Below are positions 27,120 through 35,378 of a stretch of 64,000 bases of DNA, one piece after another. The notes under the pieces are model-generated. The model saw only the letters and a list, made by a program, of their open reading frames with translations, was not told the origin of the DNA and ran no database searches. The DNA comes from Chitinophagales bacterium (GTDB lineage: Bacteria; Bacteroidota; Bacteroidia; Chitinophagales; Chitinophagaceae), in NCBI GenBank assembly GCA_026936105.1, contig JAIXKI010000033.1, positions 22,155-86,154 of the forward strand. Reading direction: 5' to 3'. A program made the position numbers and the translations under genes. How positions within the stretch are numbered: position 1 is the stretch's first letter; each line of letters begins with the position of its first letter.

Positions 27120-28103
27120 ATGAGGTCATCACCTGTGCAAAGCCCGGCTGTTGTTGCGTCGCACTCTTCATCGTCCGGTAAAAAGCCCGGCATCTTTTTT
27201 ATTTTACTTCTTGCTTTCCATTTTTCCGTTGCACAGGATACAACGCATCAGATAAATTTTTCCGGCCGCCAATGGCTCATTGGCAGCGCCAATGTAGCTG
27301 GTTATGGCGGTTCACTCATCATCCTGGGCAATACCTGGTATAAAAATTATCCGCGGAATTCATTTCACACCTTTAATGACGACAATGAATGGCTGCAGAT
27401 GGATAAGCTCGGCCATGGCTGGACGGCGTACAATACCGGCCGTGCCTCGGCAGCCATGTGGAAGTGGGCCGGGCTGAATGATAAACGTTCAACATGGATC
27501 GGCGGGCTCAGCGGTGCAGCCTATCTTACCGTCATAGAATTCCTCGACGGGCATTCGGCAGAATGGGGATGGAGTTGGGGCGACATGGCCGCCAATATTT
27601 TCGGTTCCGGGCTTTTCATCAGCCAGCAATTAGGATGGAAAGAACAGCGTATTCAATATAAATTCTCTTTTCACCGAAAAGATTATAATGATCCTTCACT
27701 GGAGAAAAGAAGCGATGATCTCTTTGGCAGCAGCTGGTATGAGCGTATGCTGAAAGATTACAATTCGCAGACCTACTGGCTCAGCTTCAACCTGAAATCC
27801 TTTTTCAAAGAAAGTAATTTACCAGGCTGGCTGAATATTTCGGCAGGCTATGGTGCGGATGGAATGTTTGGCGGCTTTGATAATGTAGCCAGGGATAAGG
27901 ACGGCAACATTATTTTCGACCGCAGGGATATTCCGAGGGTCAGGCAGTTTTATGTAGCCCCTGATATTGATTTCACAAAGATCAGAACCAAAAGCAAATT
28001 CCTGAAAACGGTCTTCTTTGCTTTGAATGCATTCAAATGCCCCTCTCCCGCCATCATGATCAATTCAAAAGGGAAGCTGAAAGTGTATGCGATTTATTTT
28101 TAA
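27120..28103 (+). CDS. DUF2279 (YfiM-like) exported protein
   Basis: 327 residues. After an odd Ser/Pro-rich N-terminus comes a signal helix (GIFFILLLAFHFSVAQ). The DUF2279 core follows: MDKLGHGWTAYNTGR, WIGGLSGAAYLTVIEFLDGHSAEWGWSWGD and MAANIFGSGLFISQQ, with conserved His/Asp residues in a membrane-like setting. The C-terminal third is strand-rich (SFNLKSFFKESNLPGWLNIS). The role is unknown; the family is common in Bacteroidota. It is divergent from the phosphohexomutase with only 79 bp between starts. An internal start nearer the signal helix is possible. Confidence 0.82.
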   Translation: MRSSPVQSPAVVASHSSSSGKKPGIFFILLLAFHFSVAQDTTHQINFSGRQWLIGSANVAGYGGSLIILGNTWYKNYPRNSFHTFNDDNEWLQMDKLGHGWTAYNTGRASAAMWKWAGLNDKRSTWIGGLSGAAYLTVIEFLDGHSAEWGWSWGDMAANIFGSGLFISQQLGWKEQRIQYKFSFHRKDYNDPSLEKRSDDLFGSSWYERMLKDYNSQTYWLSFNLKSFFKESNLPGWLNISAGYGADGMFGGFDNVARDKDGNIIFDRRDIPRVRQFYVAPDIDFTKIRTKSKFLKTVFFALNAFKCPSPAIMINSKGKLKVYAIYF

Positions 28104-28200
28104 AAATCCAAAAATCAAATTCCAAATTCCCAAAAGTCAAAATTCAAAAAATACACTCTCATTCACCCTCACCCTCAACCTTAACCTCAACCTCCTCCAC
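28104..28200. repeat. Low-complexity A-rich then C-rich tract between convergent genes
   Basis: A CAAATTCCAAATTCCC / AAATTCAAAAAA type stretch is followed by about 50 bp of CACCCTCACCCTCAACC / TTAACCTCAACCTCCTCC. The opposite strand is therefore GG-rich, in the 3' region of the phosphoribosyltransferase transcript. No gene is supported here; frames across it are low-complexity artefacts. Confidence 0.6.
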
Positions 28201-28206
28201 CAACTC

Positions 28207-28698
28207 CTATTGCAAATACGCTCCCAGCACTTTCTCTTTATCCACTTCCACAACGATATGCTCCTGCAAAGTGGTAGAAACGGAAAGCCCGACATAATCG
28301 GAACGTACGGGAAAAGAATTATGGCTTCTCTCCACCAGCACCAGCGTCTGGATCTTCTTAGGATGAAAATCAAGAAAAGGTTTTAAAGAATATAGGATCG
28401 TCCTTCCGCTGTCTGCTACATCATCAATGACGATCACTACTTTCCCATCCGGATTAATTTTTTTACTTAAAGTGACCTTCCCTGGTTTTCTTTTATCCAA
28501 TTTGATAGATACCAGGTCGGTTTTAATAGCAGCATACTCCGAAAGCATTTCCCGGATCACTTTTGCCACAACGGTGCCGTTTTGCCAGATGCCGGCAAGG
28601 ATTAGTTGTTTCTCTTCACTGTTGTTCTCAACGATCTCCAGCGCCATACGGCGTAATTTTTTTTCTGCTACTTCCTGCGAAAGAATATAATTTTTCAT
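28207..28698 (-). CDS. PyrR-like phosphoribosyltransferase
   Basis: 163 residues from the ATG at 28698 (a TTG one codon upstream is less likely). The PRPP-binding loop is VVIVIDDVADSGRTILYSL (about 89-107), preceded by the flexible-loop region DLVSIKLDKRKPGK. The N-terminal LAGIWQNGTVVAKVI matches the type I PRTase fold. The sequence is PyrR-like, so it may be a uracil phosphoribosyltransferase or regulator of unknown target; no pyr operon is present here. It converges with the DUF2279 gene and is divergent from the Fe-S protein at 28786. Confidence 0.85.
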   Translation of the reverse strand: MKNYILSQEVAEKKLRRMALEIVENNSEEKQLILAGIWQNGTVVAKVIREMLSEYAAIKTDLVSIKLDKRKPGKVTLSKKINPDGKVVIVIDDVADSGRTILYSLKPFLDFHPKKIQTLVLVERSHNSFPVRSDYVGLSVSTTLQEHIVVEVDKEKVLGAYLQ

Positions 28699-28785
28699 CA
28701 AGAGATGTTTAGAAATTTAAATCTTACAGAACTTTAGAAGCTTTATACTGAACAAGCCGTAAATTAGCGAATCCAATCCAGCGTT

Positions 28786-30099
28786 ATGCAAATCGTCCAA
28801 CAAATTTTATTCATACTGCTCAGCATTACTGCAATCTGGCTGTTCACAAAGAAAGTAAAAGAGATACGCCGCAATATCTTAATGGGCAGGGAAGAAGACA
28901 CCAACGTAAGCAAATCAGAACGCTGGAGAAATGTACTGCTGCTTGCTTTCGGGCAAAAGAAAATGTTCCGCAACCCATTGGTGGCGGTGCTTCATTTTTT
29001 TGTGTATGCAGGTTTCTTGATTATCAACGTAGAGATACTGGAGATCATACTTGACGGCATACTGGGCAGGCACAGGATGTTTGCTCCTTCGATAGGAAGC
29101 CTGTACGGAATCCTGATCGGATGTTTTGAAATATTAGCTGTCCTGGTGATCATCGGCTGTGCCGTTTTCCTGGTCCGCAGGAATATCATCAAACTGAAAC
29201 GCTTTATCAGCAAAGACCTCGACGGCTGGCCCCGCAGTGATGCCAACTACATCCTGATCACAGAGATCATCCTGATGAGCTTGTTTCTTACCATGAACAC
29301 TGCTGATGAAGTGTTGCAGTCAAGAGGAGCCGAACATTATTTTCATACCGGCAATTTCTGGATTACCGGGTACCTCACTCCCGCACTTAATGATCTTTCC
29401 ACCTCATCACTGATCTTCCTGGAAAGATCATGCTGGTGGCTGCATATCATAGGAGTGTTTTCTTTCCTGAATTATCTTCCTTATTCCAAGCACCTGCATA
29501 TCATTCTTGCATTCCCCAATTCATACTATGCAAGGCCGGAACCGAAAGGAAAGATGGTGAACATGCCCGACGTGCAGAAAGAGGTTTTATATGCCATGCA
29601 GCCGGAGACAGTTCCGGCCGGAAGCGAAGCAGCTCCACCCAAGCGCTTCGGTGCAAAAGATGTTTTCGATCTGAGCTGGAAAAATCTATTGGATGCTTAC
29701 ACCTGCACCGAATGCGGAAGATGCTCTGCTGCCTGTCCTGCCACTCAAACAGGAAAACTGTTATCACCGCGGAAGATCATGATGAACACCCGCGACCGCA
29801 TGGAAGAAGTGGGAAGGAATATTGATAAGAACGGATCTTTTGTTGACGATGGCAAATCTTTAATGCATAATTATATTACAGAAGAAGAGTTGCGTGCCTG
29901 CACCACCTGCAATGCCTGCGTGGAAGAATGTCCTGTCAGCATCAGTCCTCTGGATATCATCCTTCAGATGCGGCGCTACCTGGTGATGGAAGAAAGCAAT
30001 GCGCCGCAGGAATGGACGACCATGTTCGGTAATATCGAAAACAACTTCGCTCCCTGGAAATTCTCTCCTGATGAAAGAGACAGATGGGTGGAGGGATGA
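28786..30099 (+). CDS. HdrC-like membrane protein with two 4Fe-4S clusters
   Basis: 437 residues. Residues 1-250 hold about five membrane helices (near 5-20, 66-90, 110-130, 160-180, 215-235), resembling NarI/DsrM-type quinol-facing cytochrome b subunits. Residues about 300-400 carry two ferredoxin-type motifs: CTECGRCSAACPATQTGKLL and CTTCNACVEECPVSISPLDI. In other Bacteroidota such a protein is usually followed by a CCG-domain (HdrB-like) partner; here the next gene is on the other strand and unrelated. The natural substrate is unknown; electron transfer between the membrane pool and a soluble partner is the likely role. Confidence 0.85.
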   Translation: MQIVQQILFILLSITAIWLFTKKVKEIRRNILMGREEDTNVSKSERWRNVLLLAFGQKKMFRNPLVAVLHFFVYAGFLIINVEILEIILDGILGRHRMFAPSIGSLYGILIGCFEILAVLVIIGCAVFLVRRNIIKLKRFISKDLDGWPRSDANYILITEIILMSLFLTMNTADEVLQSRGAEHYFHTGNFWITGYLTPALNDLSTSSLIFLERSCWWLHIIGVFSFLNYLPYSKHLHIILAFPNSYYARPEPKGKMVNMPDVQKEVLYAMQPETVPAGSEAAPPKRFGAKDVFDLSWKNLLDAYTCTECGRCSAACPATQTGKLLSPRKIMMNTRDRMEEVGRNIDKNGSFVDDGKSLMHNYITEEELRACTTCNACVEECPVSISPLDIILQMRRYLVMEESNAPQEWTTMFGNIENNFAPWKFSPDERDRWVEG

Positions 30100-30374
30100 G
30101 TGATTGATTGATGAAGTATCCCTGCTTGTTGGCAAAATAATAACCTTATTACCTCAGTAATAAAAAGATTATACTCAAAACAATCTTATTACCTAAAAGC
30201 TAATCGCTGTTTTTTGTGAGGAACGAGACCTATAGGTTTATCATTTACTAACTTAAAGACATGCATGAAATCAAGCTTCCTAAAATCAAAACCGCATATT
30301 GGTCGTTAGTAAATTATTTTCGGTATTCCAACAATGGATCGCAGGTAAAATCTTTCTTTTTGCAGGAAACATAT

Positions 30375-30854
30375 TTATCGTGGACCTCCCTTCTCCATAA
30401 ATTTTCCCAGTTTTCTTCTTGCTGATTTTTGTACTCCCTTTCTCATCAGGCTTGTCCAGCCGAACAAAGTTCCTTTCCAGCCTAATGCCTGTGCCATCCA
30501 GGCGCTGAGACTGAATGCATCTGTGTGCTCCACGATCTTATTATCATTTATACGCATAAATGCTTTTACCCGGGTCTCCACTTTTCTTCCTGTACCCGGA
30601 AAAGTATAGACTGCTTTCCATTGGCAGGTAAAATATTCATCATCGTCTGTTTGAATATCAGAATATGTCAGAGAAAAATCTTTGGCGCTGCTGCAAAGCA
30701 TTTTCCACATTGCTTTTACTTCATCACCCTGCAATAATCCAAATACGGGATCATTGAAAGCAATGTCATCGCTGTAGCAGTCATTCATTGCCGCATGATC
30801 CAGTTTTTGAAATGCAGAATAAAATCTATTGATGATCTCTTTTTTGTCGTTCAT
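30375..30854 (-). CDS. NTF2-like (SnoaL-type) protein
   Basis: 159 residues from the ATG at 30854; the frame is open 45 bp further, but the internal Met starts the family-typical MNDKKEIINRFYSAFQKLDH. The fold is SnoaL/NTF2-like: CYSDDIAFNDPVFGLLQGDEV, FTCQWKAVYTFPGTGRKVE, MRINDNKIVEHTDAFSL. The C-terminus adds a basic helix (MRKGVQKSARRKLGKF). Function unassigned. It diverges from the CocE-type hydrolase at 30917. The gap 30100-30374 before it contains nothing I can support. Confidence 0.85.
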   Translation of the reverse strand: MNDKKEIINRFYSAFQKLDHAAMNDCYSDDIAFNDPVFGLLQGDEVKAMWKMLCSSAKDFSLTYSDIQTDDDEYFTCQWKAVYTFPGTGRKVETRVKAFMRINDNKIVEHTDAFSLSAWMAQALGWKGTLFGWTSLMRKGVQKSARRKLGKFMEKGGPR

Positions 30855-30916
30855 ATAATTTTTGCCCTTTAATAGGTCAGAATGCCTAAATTTAAGCATC
30901 CAAAACTAAATACATT

Positions 30917-32821
30917 ATGGCACGAAAAATTTTCCCCTTCATTTTTTTATTGATTCCTTACCTCGCAATTGCGCAGATGAACTCACAGGATTCAGCGTGG
31001 ATCCGTGAAAATTATTACAAAAAAGAAGTGTACATACCCATGCGGGACGGAATAAAGCTGTTCACTTCCATTTACCTGCCCAAAGACACTACGGAGAATC
31101 ATCCGATACTGATGCAGCGTACTCCTTATTCCTGCGCACCATATGGGGAGCAAAACTTCAGCGCCCGGTTGTGGATGTCACACTATCGTTATTATGCCAG
31201 AGAAAATTACATTTTCGTTACCCAGGATGTCCGTGGCCGTTGGATGAGCGAAGGGGAATTTGTGGATGTGCGCCCTTTTAATCCGGATAAAAAAACGAAT
31301 AATGATATTGATGAAGCCAGCGATACTTATGATGCCATTGACTGGATGGTAAAAAATCTTCCATACAATAATGGCAAGGTCGGGGTCATGGGTATTTCTT
31401 ATCCCGGGTTTTATTCTACCATGGCTGCATTGAGCGGGCATCCTGCTTTGAAAGCAGTAAGTCCGCAGGCGCCGGTGACTGATTGGTTCCAGGGAGATGA
31501 CTTCCATCACAACGGAGCCTTCTTTGTAATGGATGGATTCAGTTTTTATTCAGGCGGTTTTGGTTTCCCCAGGCCAAAACCTACTACTGTTGGACCACGA
31601 CCAACTTTAAAACTTCCGATGAATGACAACTATCAGACTTATTTACAGATCGGGGCGCTAAAAAATTTTATGAAGCTTACCGGCGACAGCATAGCATTCT
31701 GGAAAGAATTGTATCAACACCCGAACAGGGATGCCTGGTGGGAAGCAAGAGATCCGAGGAATTTTGTTACCAACGTAAAGCCGGCAATGCTGGAAGTGGG
31801 CGGATTGTTTGATGCAGAAGATTGCTTCGGCGCCTGGAATCTTTATAAAGCCATTGAAAAGAAAAACCCTTCTTCAAATTTCAACAAAATTGTAATGGGC
31901 CCATGGTATCACGGACAGTGGGCTTCGCAGGATGGTACAAAACTGGGCCATGTGAAATTTGATTCCAACACCGCTTTCTGGTATCAGAACAATATCGAAA
32001 TGCCATTCTTCAATTATTTTCTGAAAGATAAAGGTGATATTTCTTACCTGGCAGAAGCCAATGTTTTCATGACAGGCACCAATGAATGGAAACATTATGA
32101 TCAATGGCCTCCTGCCAATTCGCAGCCCACTTCAATTTACCTGGGTGATAACGGCAGTTTATCATGGAACGCACCAACCGCAAAGAAAAGTTTTTCAGAA
32201 TATGTAAGTGATCCCGAACATCCGGTTCCCTATACAGAAGACGTTCACTTTTTCAGAACAAGGGAATATATGGACGATGACCAGCGCTTTGCATCACGCA
32301 GGCCTGATGTATTGACCTTTGAAACAGGAGTACTGGACCAGGATCTTACATTGGCAGGAGTTGTCACTGCCGATCTGAAAGTAAGCCTCAGCACCACTGA
32401 TGCCGATTTCATTGTTAAGATCATTGACGTTTTCCCTGATGACTTCAGGTATCCCGGCACTACATTTCAATTTGGACGTACTGCCGGCGGAACCTACCCG
32501 ATGGGAGGTTATCAAATGCTGGTGCGTGGCGAGATCATGAGAGGCAGATTCAGGAACAGCTTTGCCAATCCGGAAGCTTTTAAACCCAACAAAGTGGAAA
32601 CGGTAAAATATAATCTGCCGGATATCTCTCATACATTCAAAAAAGGACACCGGCTGATGATACAAATACAAAGCAGCTGGTTCCCTCTGGCAGACCGCAA
32701 CCCGCAGCAGTTTGTGGACATATATGAATGTGATGATAAGGATTTCATTAAATCCACTATCCGTGTATTTCATGATGCGGCCAATGCAAGCAATATCATT
32801 TTACCGGTACTAAAGAACTGA
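30917..32821 (+). CDS. CocE/NonD-family exported hydrolase (1)
   Basis: 634 residues with a signal peptide ending IAQ. The S15/CocE alpha/beta hydrolase core holds YIPMRDGIKLFTSIYLPK, FVTQDVRGRWMSEGEF, nucleophile Ser161 in GVMGISYPGFYS, GGLFDAEDCFGAW with the likely catalytic Asp, and GPWYHGQWAS with the catalytic His. The C-terminal 200 residues form the jelly-roll domain (FETGVLDQDLTLAGVV, FKKGHRLMIQIQSSW). Family members are X-Pro dipeptidyl peptidases, cocaine esterase or glutaryl-7-ACA acylases; the substrate is unknown. It is the first of a tandem paralogous pair; the next gene starts 2 bp after its stop. Confidence 0.92.
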   Translation: MARKIFPFIFLLIPYLAIAQMNSQDSAWIRENYYKKEVYIPMRDGIKLFTSIYLPKDTTENHPILMQRTPYSCAPYGEQNFSARLWMSHYRYYARENYIFVTQDVRGRWMSEGEFVDVRPFNPDKKTNNDIDEASDTYDAIDWMVKNLPYNNGKVGVMGISYPGFYSTMAALSGHPALKAVSPQAPVTDWFQGDDFHHNGAFFVMDGFSFYSGGFGFPRPKPTTVGPRPTLKLPMNDNYQTYLQIGALKNFMKLTGDSIAFWKELYQHPNRDAWWEARDPRNFVTNVKPAMLEVGGLFDAEDCFGAWNLYKAIEKKNPSSNFNKIVMGPWYHGQWASQDGTKLGHVKFDSNTAFWYQNNIEMPFFNYFLKDKGDISYLAEANVFMTGTNEWKHYDQWPPANSQPTSIYLGDNGSLSWNAPTAKKSFSEYVSDPEHPVPYTEDVHFFRTREYMDDDQRFASRRPDVLTFETGVLDQDLTLAGVVTADLKVSLSTTDADFIVKIIDVFPDDFRYPGTTFQFGRTAGGTYPMGGYQMLVRGEIMRGRFRNSFANPEAFKPNKVETVKYNLPDISHTFKKGHRLMIQIQSSWFPLADRNPQQFVDIYECDDKDFIKSTIRVFHDAANASNIILPVLKN

Positions 32822-32823
32822 CC

Positions 32824-34713
32824 ATGAATAATAAAGTTTTAAAATTTTTATCCGTACCGCTTTTTACTTTATGTATCTTCAACGCCTGCGCCCAGCCTGC
32901 AGGTGACCAGCAATTCATAAAGGATAATTATACAAAAAGAGAGGTGAGGATCACCATGCGTGACGGGGTGAAACTGTTCACTTCCATCTATGAGCCAAAA
33001 GACAGATCGGTCACCTATCCTATCCTGATGCAAAGGACGCCTTACTCCTGCTCCCCTTACGGTGAGGACAATTATCCAAGGAGGCTCGGTCCTAATGTTG
33101 ACCTGATGAAAGAGAAATATATTTTTGTTTACCAGGATGTGCGTGGAAGATATAAAAGTGAAGGCGTTTTTCAGGAAGTGACTCCAGCGGTTGATAATAA
33201 AAAATCCCCGTCCACAGGACAGGCCGGGAGCAAGGATGTGGATGAGAGCAGCGACACCTATGATGCGATTGAATGGCTGTTGAAAAACACAAATAACAAT
33301 GGCAAGGTAGGATTGTATGGAATTTCTTACCCGGGATTTTATGCAACCGCATCCCTGCCCGATGCGCATCCTGCCATCAAAGCTGTTTCACCCCAGGCAC
33401 CGGTGACTGATGAATTCATCGGAGATGATTGCAATCATAATGGCGCTTACTTTCTGCTGGACAATTTCGGGTTTTACAGTTATTTCGACGGAGAAAGAAA
33501 CGAGGCCGGCGATAACTACAAACCTTTGTTTACTGTAAAGTATAACAATGCCTACCAGTTCTTCCTTGACATGGGTACTTTGAAAGAAGCCAATGGCCCC
33601 AAATATTTTGACGGCAAAGGGATCTGGGGACAGACATTGCAACATGACACTTATGATGAGTTCTGGCAATCCAGAAATATAAGGCCTCATTTGAAAAACG
33701 TGAAGCCTGCCGTGCTGGTCGTTGGAGGATGGTTCGATGCTGAAGACATGTTCGGAGCTCTGAGAACTTATGAAGCGATTGAAAAACAGACTCCCGATAA
33801 TGATAACCGTATCATCATGGGACCGTGGACACACGGAGGATGGGCGGGCAACTCCTGGACAAAATTCGGGAGCTATGATTTCGGGAGCAACCTGAATGAA
33901 TATTACAGAAAGATCGAAACCGGCTTCTTTGATCATTATCTGAAGGGAAAAGGCGATTTCAAACTGGCGGAAGCAACTGTTTTTGAAACGGGAACCAACA
34001 AATGGAAAGAATACCCCGCCTGGCCGCCAAAAAATGCGATCAATACTTCTTTTTATTTTCAGGATGAAGGGAAGCTTTCCACTAAAAAACCGGACCAGAA
34101 TAGCGGCTACACAGCTTATGTTAGCAATCCTGACCGGCCGGTTCCGTACACCAACGGAGTACATGCCCGAAGAAATAATGAATACCTGGTAGAAGACCAG
34201 AGGTTCGCAGAGAAATATCCGGAGGTGGTCACTTTCAAATCTGATGTGCTTGCCAACGATCTGACAGTGACAGGAAGATTAAGGGCAAATTTATTTGTGT
34301 CCACCACCGGAACGGATGCTGATTTTATCGTAAAACTGATAGATGTGCTGCCGGATGATGAACCCAATCCTGATCCTAATCCAGGAAACTTTCAGATGGG
34401 AGGCTTTGAGAGAATGGTGAGAGCCGAAGTGTTCAGGGGAAAATTCAGAAACAGTTATGAAAAACCTGAACCGTTTACTCCCGGAAAGGTGGAAGAAGTG
34501 TCTTTTGACCTGAATGAGATAGCGCATACATTCAGGAAAGGGCACCGTATCATGGTGCAGGTGCAAAGCAGTTGGTTTCCCATCGTTGACAGGAACCCGC
34601 AAAAATTCATGAAGATCCCTGAAGCTGATAAAAGTGATTTTCAAACTGCAACGATAAGGATCTATCATGATGCCATGCACGCAAGCAACATCATGCTTCC
34701 GTTGTTGAAATAA
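32824..34713 (+). CDS. CocE/NonD-family exported hydrolase (2)
   Basis: 629 residues, paralogue of the preceding gene along its whole length. The signal has a lipobox-like FNACAQ, so this copy is probably a lipoprotein, unlike copy 1. Catalytic residues are kept: Ser168 in GLYGISYPGFYA, Asp in VGGWFDAEDMFGAL, His in GPWTHGGWAG. The C-terminal jelly roll includes HTFRKGHRIMVQVQSSW. It shares an operon with copy 1 (2-bp gap). Different anchoring suggests the two copies act in different places or on different substrates. Confidence 0.92.
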   Translation: MNNKVLKFLSVPLFTLCIFNACAQPAGDQQFIKDNYTKREVRITMRDGVKLFTSIYEPKDRSVTYPILMQRTPYSCSPYGEDNYPRRLGPNVDLMKEKYIFVYQDVRGRYKSEGVFQEVTPAVDNKKSPSTGQAGSKDVDESSDTYDAIEWLLKNTNNNGKVGLYGISYPGFYATASLPDAHPAIKAVSPQAPVTDEFIGDDCNHNGAYFLLDNFGFYSYFDGERNEAGDNYKPLFTVKYNNAYQFFLDMGTLKEANGPKYFDGKGIWGQTLQHDTYDEFWQSRNIRPHLKNVKPAVLVVGGWFDAEDMFGALRTYEAIEKQTPDNDNRIIMGPWTHGGWAGNSWTKFGSYDFGSNLNEYYRKIETGFFDHYLKGKGDFKLAEATVFETGTNKWKEYPAWPPKNAINTSFYFQDEGKLSTKKPDQNSGYTAYVSNPDRPVPYTNGVHARRNNEYLVEDQRFAEKYPEVVTFKSDVLANDLTVTGRLRANLFVSTTGTDADFIVKLIDVLPDDEPNPDPNPGNFQMGGFERMVRAEVFRGKFRNSYEKPEPFTPGKVEEVSFDLNEIAHTFRKGHRIMVQVQSSWFPIVDRNPQKFMKIPEADKSDFQTATIRIYHDAMHASNIMLPLLK

Positions 34714-34741
34714 AATCGTAACTTTAAGAAACTGCGATCTT

Positions 34742-34987
34742 ATGAATCCAATTATTTTTTTCCCCGAAAATGATGAGCAACTGAAAAAGCTCTAGGCAAT
34801 TGCGAAGGATTTGAAAATAACGGCAACATCATTGGATGACGAAGAAAAGAAAAAATTAGGAAGTATCTTATTGGCTAATCTCAGGAAGAAGAACTTAAAA
34901 ACACAAGCATCCATGGAAGATATCATTTCCGTAGTGGAGGAAGTAAGAACGGAAAAGTTTTATGGTAAAAAAGATAATAATCGCTGA
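34742..34987 (+). pseudogene. Broken antitoxin gene (in-frame TAG)
   Basis: An 82-codon frame reading MNPIIFFPENDEQLKKL, then TAG at 34793-34795, then AIAKDLKITATSLDDEEKK and on to TGA at 34985. The start and the LKKL-AIAKDLKI helix resemble the short antitoxins that precede PIN toxins in Bacteroidota. The stop replaces one codon (AAG to TAG is a single change). The frame is otherwise intact, which points to recent loss. It overlaps the downstream PIN frame by 26 bp, as in a normal TA operon. Confidence 0.65.
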
Positions 34988-35378
34988 CACGAACCGGTGG
35001 ATCAGTCTTGTTATCGGAAAATTTGATAATGATTTCGCCGGCATCCTGGAGCATGAAGAATTCGAGTTTTATTCATGCCATGAGATTGAAGAAGAGATAC
35101 GGATTACATTCTGAAAATCTAAACTTCAAAAATTCTTATCGCCGGATATCCTGAATATATTCTGGTCATCTTTTCATTTAAGGACAATACGCATAAATGT
35201 TGTCTCCGAAATCTCCGTCTGTCGTGATCCTAAAGACAATTTTTTATTAGCACTCGCTAAAGATACAAAGGCGGACTATCTGATCACGGGTGACAAAGAT
35301 CTGCTTGAACTTAAACAATTTGATAGGACTATTATTTGTACCTTAGCAGATTTCATCAAAATTCATATTCATAAATGA
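34962..35378 (+). pseudogene. Broken PIN-domain toxin gene (in-frame TGA)
   Basis: A 139-codon frame starting MVKKIIIADTNRWISLVIGK. The frame has a TGA at 35112-35114 (codon 51) and is otherwise open to 35376. The four PIN acidic positions can be seen: D9 in ADTN, Glu in HEIEEEI, Asp in CRDPKDNFLL and Asp in LITGDKDLLELK, so this was a PIN-family RNase toxin (COG1569-like). Its final ATGA overlaps the start of the first hexosaminidase gene. Both halves of the toxin-antitoxin pair carry their own nonsense mutation. Confidence 0.75.

Noticed and set aside
26534..27181. 215-codon frame antisense to the phosphohexomutase
   Set aside because: Shadow of a clearly conserved gene.
30260..30424. 54-codon + frame before the NTF2-like gene
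   Set aside because: Overlaps the 3' end of that gene in antisense; no signature.
34742..35378. Stop-codon reassignment as explanation of the two broken frames
   Set aside because: All other genes in the window use TAG and TGA as normal stops.
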